From positions 1 through 64,000 of the forward strand of contig NZ_JBQKGJ010000001.1 of assembly GCF_052118845.1 (NCBI RefSeq): a DNA stretch of 64,000 bases. Reading direction: 5' to 3'. Each line of letters begins with the position of its first letter. Position 1 is the first letter of the stretch. The notes under the pieces were generated by a model, which made no database searches, was not told the DNA's origin, and saw only the letters and a program-made list of their open reading frames with translations. A program made the translations under genes and the position numbers. Of the stretch, positions 26,638 to 35,635 are shown in pieces. This DNA is from Bilifractor sp002394235 (GTDB taxonomy: Bacteria > Bacillota > Clostridia > Lachnospirales > Lachnospiraceae).

Positions 26638-27162
26638 ATGGAACTAAAGAAAGCACTGAACAACAGAAAATCAATCCGCTCCTATAACGGAAAACCCATT
26701 ACCGACGCTCAGCTTGCATCTATACTTACAGCTGCATATGAATCACCAATCGGCATGGGAAAATATGACAGCATCCACCTCACCATCGTGACAAACAAAG
26801 AGCTTCTGGACGCCATCGACAAGGCGGGCGCAAAATTCTTCGGGAATCCGTCCATGCACCCGCTCTACGGCGCGCCGATGCTGATCGTCGTTTCCTCCAG
26901 CGATCAGGGCAATGTGGCAAGTGCCAACGTAGCCATGATTATCGAGAACATGTCCCTCGCCGCCGTAGAGGAGGGCGTTGGTCACTGCGATATCTACGGT
27001 GCTACTTACGCACTCTCCCAGGATCCGGCGATCGTCGCGAAGCTGAACCTGCCGGAAGGCTTCACTCCCACCGGTTCCATTATTCTCGGCCAGACCGAAG
27101 CCGGATATTCCGACCGTGAAATTCCGGAGAAGCATAAATTCTCCTGCAACACCGTCGACTGA
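26638..27162 (+). CDS. Nitroreductase-family protein
   Basis: 174 residues, single domain. The start is fixed by an AAGGAGG site. N-terminal NNRKSIRSYNGKPIT is the FMN-phosphate contact of the family, and GTSI-like GSIILGQ lies near the C-terminus. It probably binds FMN and reduces a small substrate with NAD(P)H, but the physiological substrate is unknown. A TATAAT box lies at 26480-26485, giving a leader of about 150 bases if it is used. Confidence 0.9.
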   Translation: MELKKALNNRKSIRSYNGKPITDAQLASILTAAYESPIGMGKYDSIHLTIVTNKELLDAIDKAGAKFFGNPSMHPLYGAPMLIVVSSSDQGNVASANVAMIIENMSLAAVEEGVGHCDIYGATYALSQDPAIVAKLNLPEGFTPTGSIILGQTEAGYSDREIPEKHKFSCNTVD

Positions 27163-27246
27163 AGCCAGCTGCCGGCAGTTTCTCCAAAGCGGCCGGACAC
27201 AGTATTTTCCAGAAGCACAGCCGACGGATGACATCTGCCGGCAGCA

Positions 27247-27345
27247 AACGAGATAAAACACGCTGCGCGAGTTTTATCTCGCTATCGCGACGCTCGCCGC
27301 ACACGAATGCTTCGCATTCGGCTGCGGCTCACTGTTCGCGTAAAT
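27247..27345. repeat. 99-bp dispersed intergenic repeat, copy B
   Basis: 97/99 identical to copy A at 21038-21136. It ends exactly at the stop codon of the MATE gene, between two convergent genes. Confidence 0.9.
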
Positions 27346-28778
27346 CAAAGTCCGCTTACGTCTTTCGCAGTTTCCGCGCCCGCAAGATTCCGGATCCACG
27401 AATAGGTGGAGACCTTGTGCGTCACGGTAAAGCATTTCAGGATCTGATCCATGTTCAGCCAGAGCACCATCGCCCAGAACGGCCAGCCGAGCACGAAACA
27501 GCCGACCAGGCCCATCGGAATCACGACAATCCAGCTGTACACAATATCGCTGATCATGGAATAACGGGTATCCCCGCCGGCGCGGATGATTCCCATCTGC
27601 TCCGGCATCTGGAAAGACATGCCGATCGCAATGAAGGCCTGTATCGTCATCTGTGTCAGCGCATACGAATATGCCGTATCGGTCAGCTTATACAGAGACA
27701 GTACCGGATACCGGAGCGCCAGAAGAATCACGCACGATATGCAGCCGACCACCAGGAAAATTGCCTGGAGCGAATGCACCATCTGTCTGAGCTTTCTGAG
27801 TTTCCCGCTCCCAACGGTTTTGCCCACATGCACGCCAGCGGCAGACGAAGCGCCGACCGGTATCATCTTGACATACTGAAAAAAGGTTCCAGCGACTCCG
27901 GAGGCTGCCAACGCATCACTGGAGAGATGACCGAAGATCACGGTCTGAATCGCCACCGCACTGGCAAACACAATGGCGGAAACCACACACGGAAGCGCCA
28001 CCTTCAGATAATTCTTCAGGATATCTCCGTTCACCCGCATCATCTTCCGGAGATCCAGACGAAGCGGGACGTTCCGGCTGAACCGGCAATAGAACACAAG
28101 CACCACAAGCCCCGTCAGATTCGCGATCAGCGTACCGATCGCCGCGCCATGAATTCCCATCTCCGGGAAGCAGAATTTTCCATAGATCAGGCAGTAATTG
28201 ATTCCCGCATTGATCACAAGCTCCAGGCAGGAAAGCAGAAACGCAATCCTTACAACCTGAACGCTGCGCAGCGTTGACAGGATCAGATTCGTCACAATAA
28301 AGATCAGATACGTATACCGGATGATCGACAGATAAGAGACTCCCATCCGGATGATATCCGGATCATCAGTAAAGATACCGACCATACGGTCCGGCGCGAC
28401 GAACGCAGCCGCCGTAAGGACCGCTCCCGCGAGTATCCCGCACAGCATCGCCGTGCCGGAGATTCTCTGAATCATCTCCGTGTCCTTTTTTCCCCAGTAC
28501 TGGCTGGAAAGAATAACAATTCCCTCGCCGAGTCCCATAACCGTAAACTGCTGCAGAATGTACTGAATCTGATTGCAGGCAGCAGCGGCGGACAGCGCTG
28601 TCTGACTGTAACCGCCAAGCATGATGTTGTCAGCCACATTTACCGAATAGGTAATGATATTCTGGAAGACGAGAAGTGCCATCATGACAAAAAAAGATTT
28701 ATAAAACTCTTTGCTGTGCAGAAAGAAGCCCGCATCCTTCTTCTCACTGCTCAGCGCCGATCCGCCTTCACTTCTCAT
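27345..28778 (-). CDS. MATE-family efflux transporter
   Basis: About 477 residues from the ATG at 28778, which has a GGAGGAATC site; the longer frame begins with TTG at 28799. Twelve predicted helices in two MatE halves, with family features SVNVADNIMLGG near the first helix and GIHGAAIGTLIANLTG in the middle. Such proteins export drugs or metabolites using Na+ or H+ gradients. The substrate is not inferable. Confidence 0.93.
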   Translation of the reverse strand: MRSEGGSALSSEKKDAGFFLHSKEFYKSFFVMMALLVFQNIITYSVNVADNIMLGGYSQTALSAAAACNQIQYILQQFTVMGLGEGIVILSSQYWGKKDTEMIQRISGTAMLCGILAGAVLTAAAFVAPDRMVGIFTDDPDIIRMGVSYLSIIRYTYLIFIVTNLILSTLRSVQVVRIAFLLSCLELVINAGINYCLIYGKFCFPEMGIHGAAIGTLIANLTGLVVLVFYCRFSRNVPLRLDLRKMMRVNGDILKNYLKVALPCVVSAIVFASAVAIQTVIFGHLSSDALAASGVAGTFFQYVKMIPVGASSAAGVHVGKTVGSGKLRKLRQMVHSLQAIFLVVGCISCVILLALRYPVLSLYKLTDTAYSYALTQMTIQAFIAIGMSFQMPEQMGIIRAGGDTRYSMISDIVYSWIVVIPMGLVGCFVLGWPFWAMVLWLNMDQILKCFTVTHKVSTYSWIRNLAGAETAKDVSGL

Positions 28779-28844
28779 GATTCCTCCACACCCCGTCAAT
28801 CACATCAAATCCTGTCATTTTTGTCCTCCTGCCTCTATACAGAA

Positions 28845-28881
28845 TGTGGCACGACTTATCGTATGGCCGTTTACCGTATAG
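28845..28881. repeat. Short inverted dispersed repeat shared with 101-136
   Basis: TGTGGCACGACTTA.CGTATG..GTTTAC.GTATAG here matches the reverse complement of 101-136 with a few mismatches and a 2-base gap. Both lie in intergenic DNA. Nature unknown. Confidence 0.55.
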
Positions 28882-28929
28882 GTTTTGGGTATGATTTCTC
28901 AAAGCAATTCAATTAACCTCTCATCTTCT

Positions 28930-29151
28930 TTATGTCATCACACTGATAATCAATGCGATCGCCCCGACAATCAGGATAATCGCGAACATAAACAATCCAA
29001 ATCCGAATACTGTTGCCGCAAGTCCCGCCAGAACCAGCCAGCCGAAAATGCCCAGAACTCCGCCAAGGATCTTCCCGACAGCATGCAAGATAATGCCTGT
29101 CAGCTTAAAAAGTCCGATCACGATCAATATCAGCAGCAAAAGACCAAACAT
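28930..29151 (-). CDS. Small hydrophobic membrane protein
   Basis: 73 residues, almost all Ile, Leu, Val, Gly and Ala, forming two or three membrane helices (LLLILIVIGLF, LGGVLGIFGWLVLAGLAATVFGFGLF, IILIVGAIALIISV). It starts five bases after the helicase stop, so it is probably the last gene of the TerB operon. No family recognised. Confidence 0.72.
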   Translation of the reverse strand: MFGLLLLILIVIGLFKLTGIILHAVGKILGGVLGIFGWLVLAGLAATVFGFGLFMFAIILIVGAIALIISVMT

Positions 29152-29156
29152 TTTTT

Positions 29157-31469
29157 CTACACCTCCCTGCTCCAGGAGAGCACACGATCCCGCATTCCTT
29201 CGATATCAAGCACTCCATACGCAAACCCTTTCCGGACCAGTTCTTCCGGAACGTATTCGTCATATTTTTCAAAAACCGGAACCTCCTTCGGATATACAAG
29301 TTCAAGCGGGTCGATATCTTTCCCGGCCTCCTCAGATACGATCCGGTAAAACTCCGTCTCGTCCGTTTTCATGGTAAACTGCATGTAATACGGTCTGGAC
29401 GCATTCAGCCCTTTCAGACCCAGCCGCCCTGCGCACCGGATTTTCAGGAAACGCTCCAGCGCAAGAAACGCGTAGCTTCCGAGCCAGGGAAAAAGCGCCC
29501 ACATGTTTCCTCCGAGATGGACCAGCGGATGCTCCGCCATCCCGGATTTCCGGAATGTCTCTCTGGCATCGGAAAGTCTTCCCACGGCGTGACACATGAG
29601 ATACGGATATGATTTTTCCTCACAGAGCACCCCGTACATCCGTTCCAGAATGCGGGTGTGTATATCTCCGGCCACATCACCGAAATAGGCGGGGATATTT
29701 CCCTTGACGAGCGTACAATACACCTCTCTGCGCTTATGATCCACTTCCTCCACCACCCAGACGCGGCCGGCGATGGCAATTTTGTCCCCTGCAGGCGGCG
29801 GTTTCACGATGGTTCCGATCTGCTCGGATCCGGAGCGCACGGTGTATTCGATGTTTTCCTGAAAGACGGCGTAAAATTTGTAGTTGTTGACAATCCTCTC
29901 GCCCGCTATTCCCACAATCAGCCCTCCGTTTTCGGTCCGGTTGATATGGTCGATCTCCAGCAGATGCCGCAGAAGCACACGGTAATCGTCAGCCGTGATC
30001 CGATGAAAGGCCGAGAGTGTCAGCACACGCGACGCAAGCTCTCCGGGCGTCATCTCTCCGCAGGACGCAAGTGTGCTCATGGTCTGATGGTACAGCAGGC
30101 TGAACGGGAGCCGGCCCGTGCGGGGCGGTTCGACAAACCGTTCCTCAAGATACAGCTGAACCAGGGCAATCCCCTGTATCAGATACCACGGGATCATCTC
30201 CGGCAGCATGGCTCTGGGTTCCGGGTGATCCTCACGCATCACGAACCACATCTCTGAAGGATTGCCCCTTCTGCCTGTCCTTCCCATTCTCTGAAGGAAA
30301 CCGGACACCGTAAACGGCGCATCGATCTGAAAGGCGCGCTCCAGTTTTCCGATATCGATGCCGAGCTCGAGTGTTGCCGTGGCGCACACCGACATCAGGG
30401 AATTCTCCTCCTTCATCTCCTCTTCCGCACTCTCCCGATAGGATGCCGACAGGTTTCCGTGATGAATCAGAAAACGGTCAGGCTCGTGCACCGCCTCGCA
30501 GTACTGCCTCAGGTGCTGGCAGACCGCCTCGCATTCCTCACGTGAATTTGTGAAAATCAGGCATTTCTTTCCCCGGGTGTGTTCAAAAATATACCCGATT
30601 CCGGGATCGGCTGCCTTCGGCGCGGAATCGGTCGGCTCCTCCATTGCTGTGGCATTCGGCCCGGCACCGGCTGCCTCTTCCATTGTCGAAGCCTTCGGTC
30701 CGGCACCGGCTGTTATTCCGGCAGCCGGTGGCTTCTCCGGAATCGTTTTCCCCTCATCCGCCTGCGGAGCGGTGTTAAAAAAATGCTCCATCGAGAGATG
30801 CCAGACCTCTTTCGCGCCCTCGAATTTCGGAATGATGCAGCCTCTTCCGCTGCCGGCCGACAGGAATTTCCCCGCTTCCTCCGGATTCCCGATAGTGGCG
30901 GACAGCCCGATTCTCCTCGGATTGCACCCAGCCAGTCTGCAGAGCCGTTCGATCAGACAGAAGGTCTGGAGGCCCCGGTCCGCCCGCAGAAGCGAATGAA
31001 TCTCATCAATCACGATGAATCGCAGATCGCCGAACAGAGAAGGAATCTCCATATGTTTATTGATCATCAGAGACTCCAGAGATTCGGGTGTAATCTGCAG
31101 AATACCTGAGGGCTTCTTCAGAAGCCTTCGCTTCCCCGACTGTGCCGCGTCTCCGTGCCATCGGGTGACAGCGATCCCGGCTTCTTCACACAGTTCATTC
31201 AGCCGCCCGAACTGATCATTGATTAAAGCCTTGAGCGGCGCGATGTACAGAACACCGACACTTCGGGATGGTTCCTCATCCAATAGAGACAGGACGGGAA
31301 AGAAAGCCGCTTCGGTTTTGCCCGAGGCAGTCGGCGCAGTCAGAAGAACATTCTGGTCAGAGCCGAAGATCGCTTCTCCCGCCGCGTTCTGAACGCCCCG
31401 AAGCGTCTGCCAGCCGGAGCGGTAAATATAATCCTGAATAAATGGTGCATACCTTGCGAATACATTCAT
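29157..31469 (-). CDS. Lhr-like DEAD/DEAH-box helicase
   Basis: About 770 residues from the ATG at 31469, 14 bp after the upstream ATPase gene. The longer frame overlaps that gene. Superfamily 2 motifs: LTAPTASGKTEAA (I), VIDEIHSLL (DEIH, II), GLSATIGN (III), LIFTNSREE (IV) and QRMGRTGRRG (VI), then a winged-helix/DUF1998-like C-terminal part. An insert between the RecA domains (about residues 235-285) is a low-complexity 15-residue repeat (AGAGPKASTMEEA type), in-frame at DNA level. Likely works with the adjacent ATPase and TerB-like protein on DNA. Confidence 0.9.
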   Translation of the reverse strand: MNVFARYAPFIQDYIYRSGWQTLRGVQNAAGEAIFGSDQNVLLTAPTASGKTEAAFFPVLSLLDEEPSRSVGVLYIAPLKALINDQFGRLNELCEEAGIAVTRWHGDAAQSGKRRLLKKPSGILQITPESLESLMINKHMEIPSLFGDLRFIVIDEIHSLLRADRGLQTFCLIERLCRLAGCNPRRIGLSATIGNPEEAGKFLSAGSGRGCIIPKFEGAKEVWHLSMEHFFNTAPQADEGKTIPEKPPAAGITAGAGPKASTMEEAAGAGPNATAMEEPTDSAPKAADPGIGYIFEHTRGKKCLIFTNSREECEAVCQHLRQYCEAVHEPDRFLIHHGNLSASYRESAEEEMKEENSLMSVCATATLELGIDIGKLERAFQIDAPFTVSGFLQRMGRTGRRGNPSEMWFVMREDHPEPRAMLPEMIPWYLIQGIALVQLYLEERFVEPPRTGRLPFSLLYHQTMSTLASCGEMTPGELASRVLTLSAFHRITADDYRVLLRHLLEIDHINRTENGGLIVGIAGERIVNNYKFYAVFQENIEYTVRSGSEQIGTIVKPPPAGDKIAIAGRVWVVEEVDHKRREVYCTLVKGNIPAYFGDVAGDIHTRILERMYGVLCEEKSYPYLMCHAVGRLSDARETFRKSGMAEHPLVHLGGNMWALFPWLGSYAFLALERFLKIRCAGRLGLKGLNASRPYYMQFTMKTDETEFYRIVSEEAGKDIDPLELVYPKEVPVFEKYDEYVPEELVRKGFAYGVLDIEGMRDRVLSWSREV

Positions 31470-31482
31470 TCCCTGCTCTCTT

Positions 31483-32814
31483 TCAGATCGTAAAGGTCGC
31501 GTAGCTGCTGTCTGTCTGATCCGATACAGCTTCCGACTTCGTGTACGTAAATGCGTCCGATGCAAGCATCTTCTCCATGTCGAGGGACGGATTCTGATAC
31601 AGCAGATCAAGCAGCTCGATAAAATCACGGATCACTTCTCTGGGCGTGATGTTCTGATCCGCTCCGATCCGTCCATACTCAAGCTTGATGAAATCGCCAA
31701 GCTCTTCCGTCGTAACTCTTCTCTCGTACTGATACAGTCCGGCATGCATGTCAGACAATTTTTCACACAGGACCAGCATTTCCTCCGGAGTCAGAGGATC
31801 AAGCCGGATGACCGGCGCGAGGAGATCTCGCGCCCCCGGCTTCGAAAATTTCCCCTCCGCAAGTCTGGACCGAAGCGCCTCGTAGCTGTACACCCCGCGG
31901 CGCCTGTCTTCCACCGCCTGCGGCGTCGCTCCCATGATGATGCCAAGGTATTTTGCCTTCCCCTGCAGGGTGTCATTATACATGGTGAGCATCTTCTCAT
32001 AGTTGTACTGTCGGGTGATGGCATTCGGGATCTTATACAGATTCACCAGCTCATCGATCATGATCATCATCCCCGAGTAGCCCGCCAGGCGGAAAAAAAC
32101 GGCGAAGAGCTTCAGGTAATCGTACCAGTCATCGTCCGTGATGATGATATTTACGCCGAGCTCCTCCTTCGCCTCGCGTTTCAGCGCGTATTCGCCCCGA
32201 AACCAGCGGACAACCTTTCCCTTTGTCTCGTCATCCCCATCAATGTAAGCATGGTAATAGCGCGACAGAAGGGAAGCAAACTCAAATCCGTGCACCAGCT
32301 CGCTGATCTGCGAGGTGACAGCGACGATTTTCCGGTCTACCGCCTCCGTGAGCAGAGGATCGCCCGGCATCCGTCCCGTCTCCCCTGAGGCCTCCGCCTG
32401 CACCGCGCTGATCCACCGATCCAGAACCAGTGTAAGAGCCCCTCCCTCCGGCTTTGTCTTCGTGGAGAGATTTCCAATCAGTTCCCGATACGTCGCGAGG
32501 CCCTGTCCACGCGTTCCCTGAAGACGGCGCTCCGGCGAAAGATCCGCATCCGCCACGATAAAGCCGCGGTCCATCACATAATTCCGGATCGTCTGAATCA
32601 AAAAGCTCTTGCCGGATCCGTACCTTCCGACGATGAACCGGAAGGATGCGCCTCCCTCTGAGATAATGTCTACATCATGTAAAAGCGCCTCAATCTCGTT
32701 CTTTCTGCCGACTGCGATATAGGGCAGTCCGATCCTCGGAACCACGCCGCCCTTCAGCGAATTCAGAACCGTCTGCGCGATTCTCTTCGGTACTTTTCTG
32801 TGCTCATCACTCAT
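31483..32814 (-). CDS. BrxD-like P-loop ATPase (DUF2791 family)
   Basis: 443 residues. Starts RIAQTVLNSLKGGVVPRIGLPYIAVGR, the typical opening of the BREX BrxD/DUF2791 ATP-binding family. Walker A is GRYGSGKS (63-70), Walker B is MIMIDELVNLY, and DLSPERRLQGTRGQGL follows strand 2. The start overlaps the TerB-like gene by four bases (ATGA) and the end is 13 bp from the helicase start, so the three are one translation unit. No other BREX gene (PglZ, BrxC, PglX) is in the window. Confidence 0.88.
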   Translation of the reverse strand: MSDEHRKVPKRIAQTVLNSLKGGVVPRIGLPYIAVGRKNEIEALLHDVDIISEGGASFRFIVGRYGSGKSFLIQTIRNYVMDRGFIVADADLSPERRLQGTRGQGLATYRELIGNLSTKTKPEGGALTLVLDRWISAVQAEASGETGRMPGDPLLTEAVDRKIVAVTSQISELVHGFEFASLLSRYYHAYIDGDDETKGKVVRWFRGEYALKREAKEELGVNIIITDDDWYDYLKLFAVFFRLAGYSGMMIMIDELVNLYKIPNAITRQYNYEKMLTMYNDTLQGKAKYLGIIMGATPQAVEDRRRGVYSYEALRSRLAEGKFSKPGARDLLAPVIRLDPLTPEEMLVLCEKLSDMHAGLYQYERRVTTEELGDFIKLEYGRIGADQNITPREVIRDFIELLDLLYQNPSLDMEKMLASDAFTYTKSEAVSDQTDSSYATFTI

Positions 32815-34559
32815 AAGCTGATCTCCCCTAACGCCTGAACTATATCCTCTCTGTAATCCTCAACGACACAGATCTCATCCCCGTCGCATTCGACGACACT
32901 ATCGCCGATTTCATCGAAAAACGCCTCGTTGATCGCATCCGCGACAACAGCAGGCATCAGATGATTTTCTCTTACCACATCGTTTATGGGCTGCCCGTCG
33001 AGAAGCATGAGCAAAATCCGGCGGTACAGGCTGTCCGCACCGGTTTCCTTATTTTCTCCTGCCTCTCTATCTGCTTCACCCGGTGATTGCCGGATCTTCT
33101 TCACAACAGAATCGGTCTCCGGCTCCCGGCTTTCCTCTATCTCTTCATCGGTCAGAAGGCTGTCCCGCGTGATCGCGGCATCCTCCCGGATCTGCTTCAA
33201 ACCCGCATAATCTATTTCAATCACGGGCATCGCTGCTCTTTGCTCTTCCGCCTCCATCTCCCGAAGCGCAGCTTCGATGTAAGGAACCGCCCATTGCTCG
33301 TCCATTCTTTCCCGAAGATAATGTCCCGTTCTCAGCTTTCTGCGCAAAATCCTGTCCGAGGCGCGAAGCAGGGAACGGAACCAGTCCAGATGCAATCCAA
33401 GACCGCCGTACCGCTCCTCCTGCCACTTCCCGTCCCGCAGATGAAATGTTCTGCATTCATCCATCTCGAAATCCATGTCCGGAAGTTCCATTTCCTCCCA
33501 GTATACCGCATTTGAGAGCGGATGCCACGGATAACATTTCCGTGTGCCGAAACACACCATAAAAATATCCCTCCCGTTATCCTCAAAATGTTCAGAGAGA
33601 TACCTCCACATCCCGGCCAGAAGATGAATGCCCCTTTTTCTATTGCGGGTCAGAACGGCGGATTTTTCAATCGTTTGTCCTGTGAAGCGGCTCATCGCAT
33701 GAAAAATCTCCTCATCCGAATGATTCTTCGGGTTTTTCAGGATCACAAGAGAATGATCAAAATCCAAAGCTTCCGGATTTGCGTATGAGCGAACCCTCTC
33801 TGCCGGCAGGCCATGAAGCACCGCATATTCAAACATCCACCGGCGGATATTTTTCCGCATCCCCGGATCACTGATGCCGGCATTCACATAGTTTTCCTCA
33901 AATGTCTCCATCTTCTGAAGCACATCGTCAACCGATGACGCGCCGATGCCGCACAGAAGCTCGTATAGGTACATATATGCCAGCGACGTGGAGATCGGGC
34001 GGTATTCTCCGTTTCGTATTCCGGTTCTCCAGGTAAAATAGCCGCGCAGCTGACGGATATTCAGATCATGATAAGTCGTGAAATAACGTCTGAAATCACC
34101 CTTCCAGGGGAAATCATCCTCATACTTCTCCATGAATTTTCCCTGCCTGCAGAACATCCTGGCACGGTGTTCGGGCGAACCGTCCCCGAACTCATACAGA
34201 CGGATCATCTCCAGAATCTGTCCGGGTACATCAGAGGAGTATCCGTTCCGTTCCGCTGAATGACTTTCTTCCACCGAAGAACCTCGCCGCGCTGAATGAC
34301 TTCCTTCCACCGAAGAACCCCGGCCCGCTGAATGACTTTCTTCCGCCGAAAAACCCCGGCCTGCTGAAAGGCTTCCTTCTGCTTCTGCACCCTGTTTTGC
34401 TTCTGCATTGCACCTGGCTGCTCTTTCCTTGCGCGGGAACTGCCCGGAAATGCTGCCCGCAAATGGAAGCGGTGTATCCCGGTATACGTCTTCTCCTTTA
34501 TTTTTTTCCTTCCCTGTATTGTCCACCACAATACTGGCAGTCAATCCCGACCTCTCCAT
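32811..34559 (-). CDS. TerB_N/TerB_C-domain protein
   Basis: 582 residues. Residues ~1-105 are variable and include a 12-residue tandem repeat (SAGRGSSVEESH type, residues ~55-101). Residues ~110-330 fit the TerB N-terminal-domain family (MFCRQGKFMEKYEDDFPW, FTTYHDLNIRQLRGYFTWR, LAYMYLYELLCGIG). The last ~100 residues resemble TerB_C (SLYRRILLMLLDGQ, ADAINEAFFDEIGDSVVE). Proteins of this architecture have been linked by genome context to stress-response and DNA-processing modules. First gene of the operon, with a TATAAT-like box at 34675-34670. Confidence 0.82.
   Translation of the reverse strand: MERSGLTASIVVDNTGKEKNKGEDVYRDTPLPFAGSISGQFPRKERAARCNAEAKQGAEAEGSLSAGRGFSAEESHSAGRGSSVEGSHSARRGSSVEESHSAERNGYSSDVPGQILEMIRLYEFGDGSPEHRARMFCRQGKFMEKYEDDFPWKGDFRRYFTTYHDLNIRQLRGYFTWRTGIRNGEYRPISTSLAYMYLYELLCGIGASSVDDVLQKMETFEENYVNAGISDPGMRKNIRRWMFEYAVLHGLPAERVRSYANPEALDFDHSLVILKNPKNHSDEEIFHAMSRFTGQTIEKSAVLTRNRKRGIHLLAGMWRYLSEHFEDNGRDIFMVCFGTRKCYPWHPLSNAVYWEEMELPDMDFEMDECRTFHLRDGKWQEERYGGLGLHLDWFRSLLRASDRILRRKLRTGHYLRERMDEQWAVPYIEAALREMEAEEQRAAMPVIEIDYAGLKQIREDAAITRDSLLTDEEIEESREPETDSVVKKIRQSPGEADREAGENKETGADSLYRRILLMLLDGQPINDVVRENHLMPAVVADAINEAFFDEIGDSVVECDGDEICVVEDYREDIVQALGEISL
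34255..34393. repeat. In-frame 36-bp tandem repeat inside the TerB-like gene
   Basis: Units start at 34255, 34291 and 34327, with a partial unit from 34363. Each encodes 12 residues on the minus strand, so the reading frame is kept. Copy number could vary without disrupting the protein. Confidence 0.9.
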
Positions 34560-34798
34560 GGCATTTCCTTCAACAAATCCACAATCCGATACTTTTCCAA
34601 TCTCAAAATCCGGAACACGATTCTTTACGATCGTAAGTCCTGAAATCCGATCCCTTTATATTCTCAGTTATTATATCAGCTGCAATGAAAAAGAACAAAT
34701 TTTCGATTATTGCGGGATCTGTTTTGACTCTGTGTGGTATTGTATAGGAGACGAGCAGACGCTTTATACCTGATGAAAAAAAGGAAGTTCAAACGAAT

Positions 34799-35455
34799 AT
34801 GTGTACGCGATTTTTTATCGAACCTTCTGAAGAAATGAATCAATACACGGAGGCAGCGGGCAGCACGGCGCTTCTGCGCAGAATGACCGATCGGCTGAGA
34901 AGAGAATTCAGAACATCCGGAGAAATCCGTCCGACCGATATCGCCGCCGTAATTGCGCCCTCCGCTTCCGCAGAAAAAGCTGTGTATCCGATGATATGGG
35001 GATATCATATCCCCGGTGTGAAAGGGCCTGTCGTAAATGCCAGAATCGAATCTGCGAAGGAGAAGGTCTCGTTCTCCTCTGACTGGAGGCGACATCGCTG
35101 TATCATTCCAGCATCCTGTTATTTCGAATGGGAACATATCCGTACGTCCGGCGGACGGGTGCAAACCGGCGGAAAGTACGCAATCCGTCCCGAAGCATCC
35201 GATCTGACCTACCTTGCCGGGCTGTACCACATGGAAGAGACGAGCGGCCTGACATATCCGGTCTTCACCGTTCTCACAAGAGAGCCGACCCCGGAACTCG
35301 CGCGTATTCACAACCGCATGCCTGTCATCCTTCCTCGAGAGGCAATCGGGGACTGGATTTGCCCGGACTCAGATCCGGAGAAAATCGCCGCAGAAATGCT
35401 GGACGATATGATGATCACCCCTGTTTCCCGCCATGCCCCGGTTCGTCCGGACTGA
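34799..35455 (+). CDS. SRAP-family DNA-protein-crosslink protein (YedK/HMCES-like)
   Basis: 218 residues. The catalytic Cys is residue 2 (MCTRFF), which fixes the start. Also present: NARIES, CIIPASCYFEWE and the HNRMPVILP motif. Family members crosslink to abasic sites in single-stranded DNA and shield them. Divergent from the TerB operon, sharing a ~240-bp promoter region. The last codons abut a 36-bp tandem repeat. Confidence 0.95.
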   Translation: MCTRFFIEPSEEMNQYTEAAGSTALLRRMTDRLRREFRTSGEIRPTDIAAVIAPSASAEKAVYPMIWGYHIPGVKGPVVNARIESAKEKVSFSSDWRRHRCIIPASCYFEWEHIRTSGGRVQTGGKYAIRPEASDLTYLAGLYHMEETSGLTYPVFTVLTREPTPELARIHNRMPVILPREAIGDWICPDSDPEKIAAEMLDDMMITPVSRHAPVRPD

Positions 35456-35635
35456 TTCCATCTGAACCGGATCATTATGCGATTACCAGCGTTCCATCCG
35501 CACCGGTTCGTTATGCGATTACCCGCGTTCCATCCGAATCGGTTCATCTATCCGGTTTCCCGCATTCCGTCCGGACCGGTTCGTCATGTGCTTACCCGCG
35601 TTCCTTTACAACCGGTTCATCTATCCGGCTTACAC
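35456..35635. repeat. 36-bp tandem repeat spanning the convergent 3' ends of two genes
   Basis: Five units starting at 35456, 35492, 35528, 35564 and 35600, each beginning TTCC and ending in an ACCCGCG-like block. It begins right after the SRAP stop codon and extends about 44 bp into the 3' end of the membrane glycosyltransferase gene. Confidence 0.88.

Noticed and set aside
31483..34559. Full BREX system
   Set aside because: Only a BrxD-like ATPase and a helicase are present; no PglZ, BrxC or methyltransferase gene in the window.
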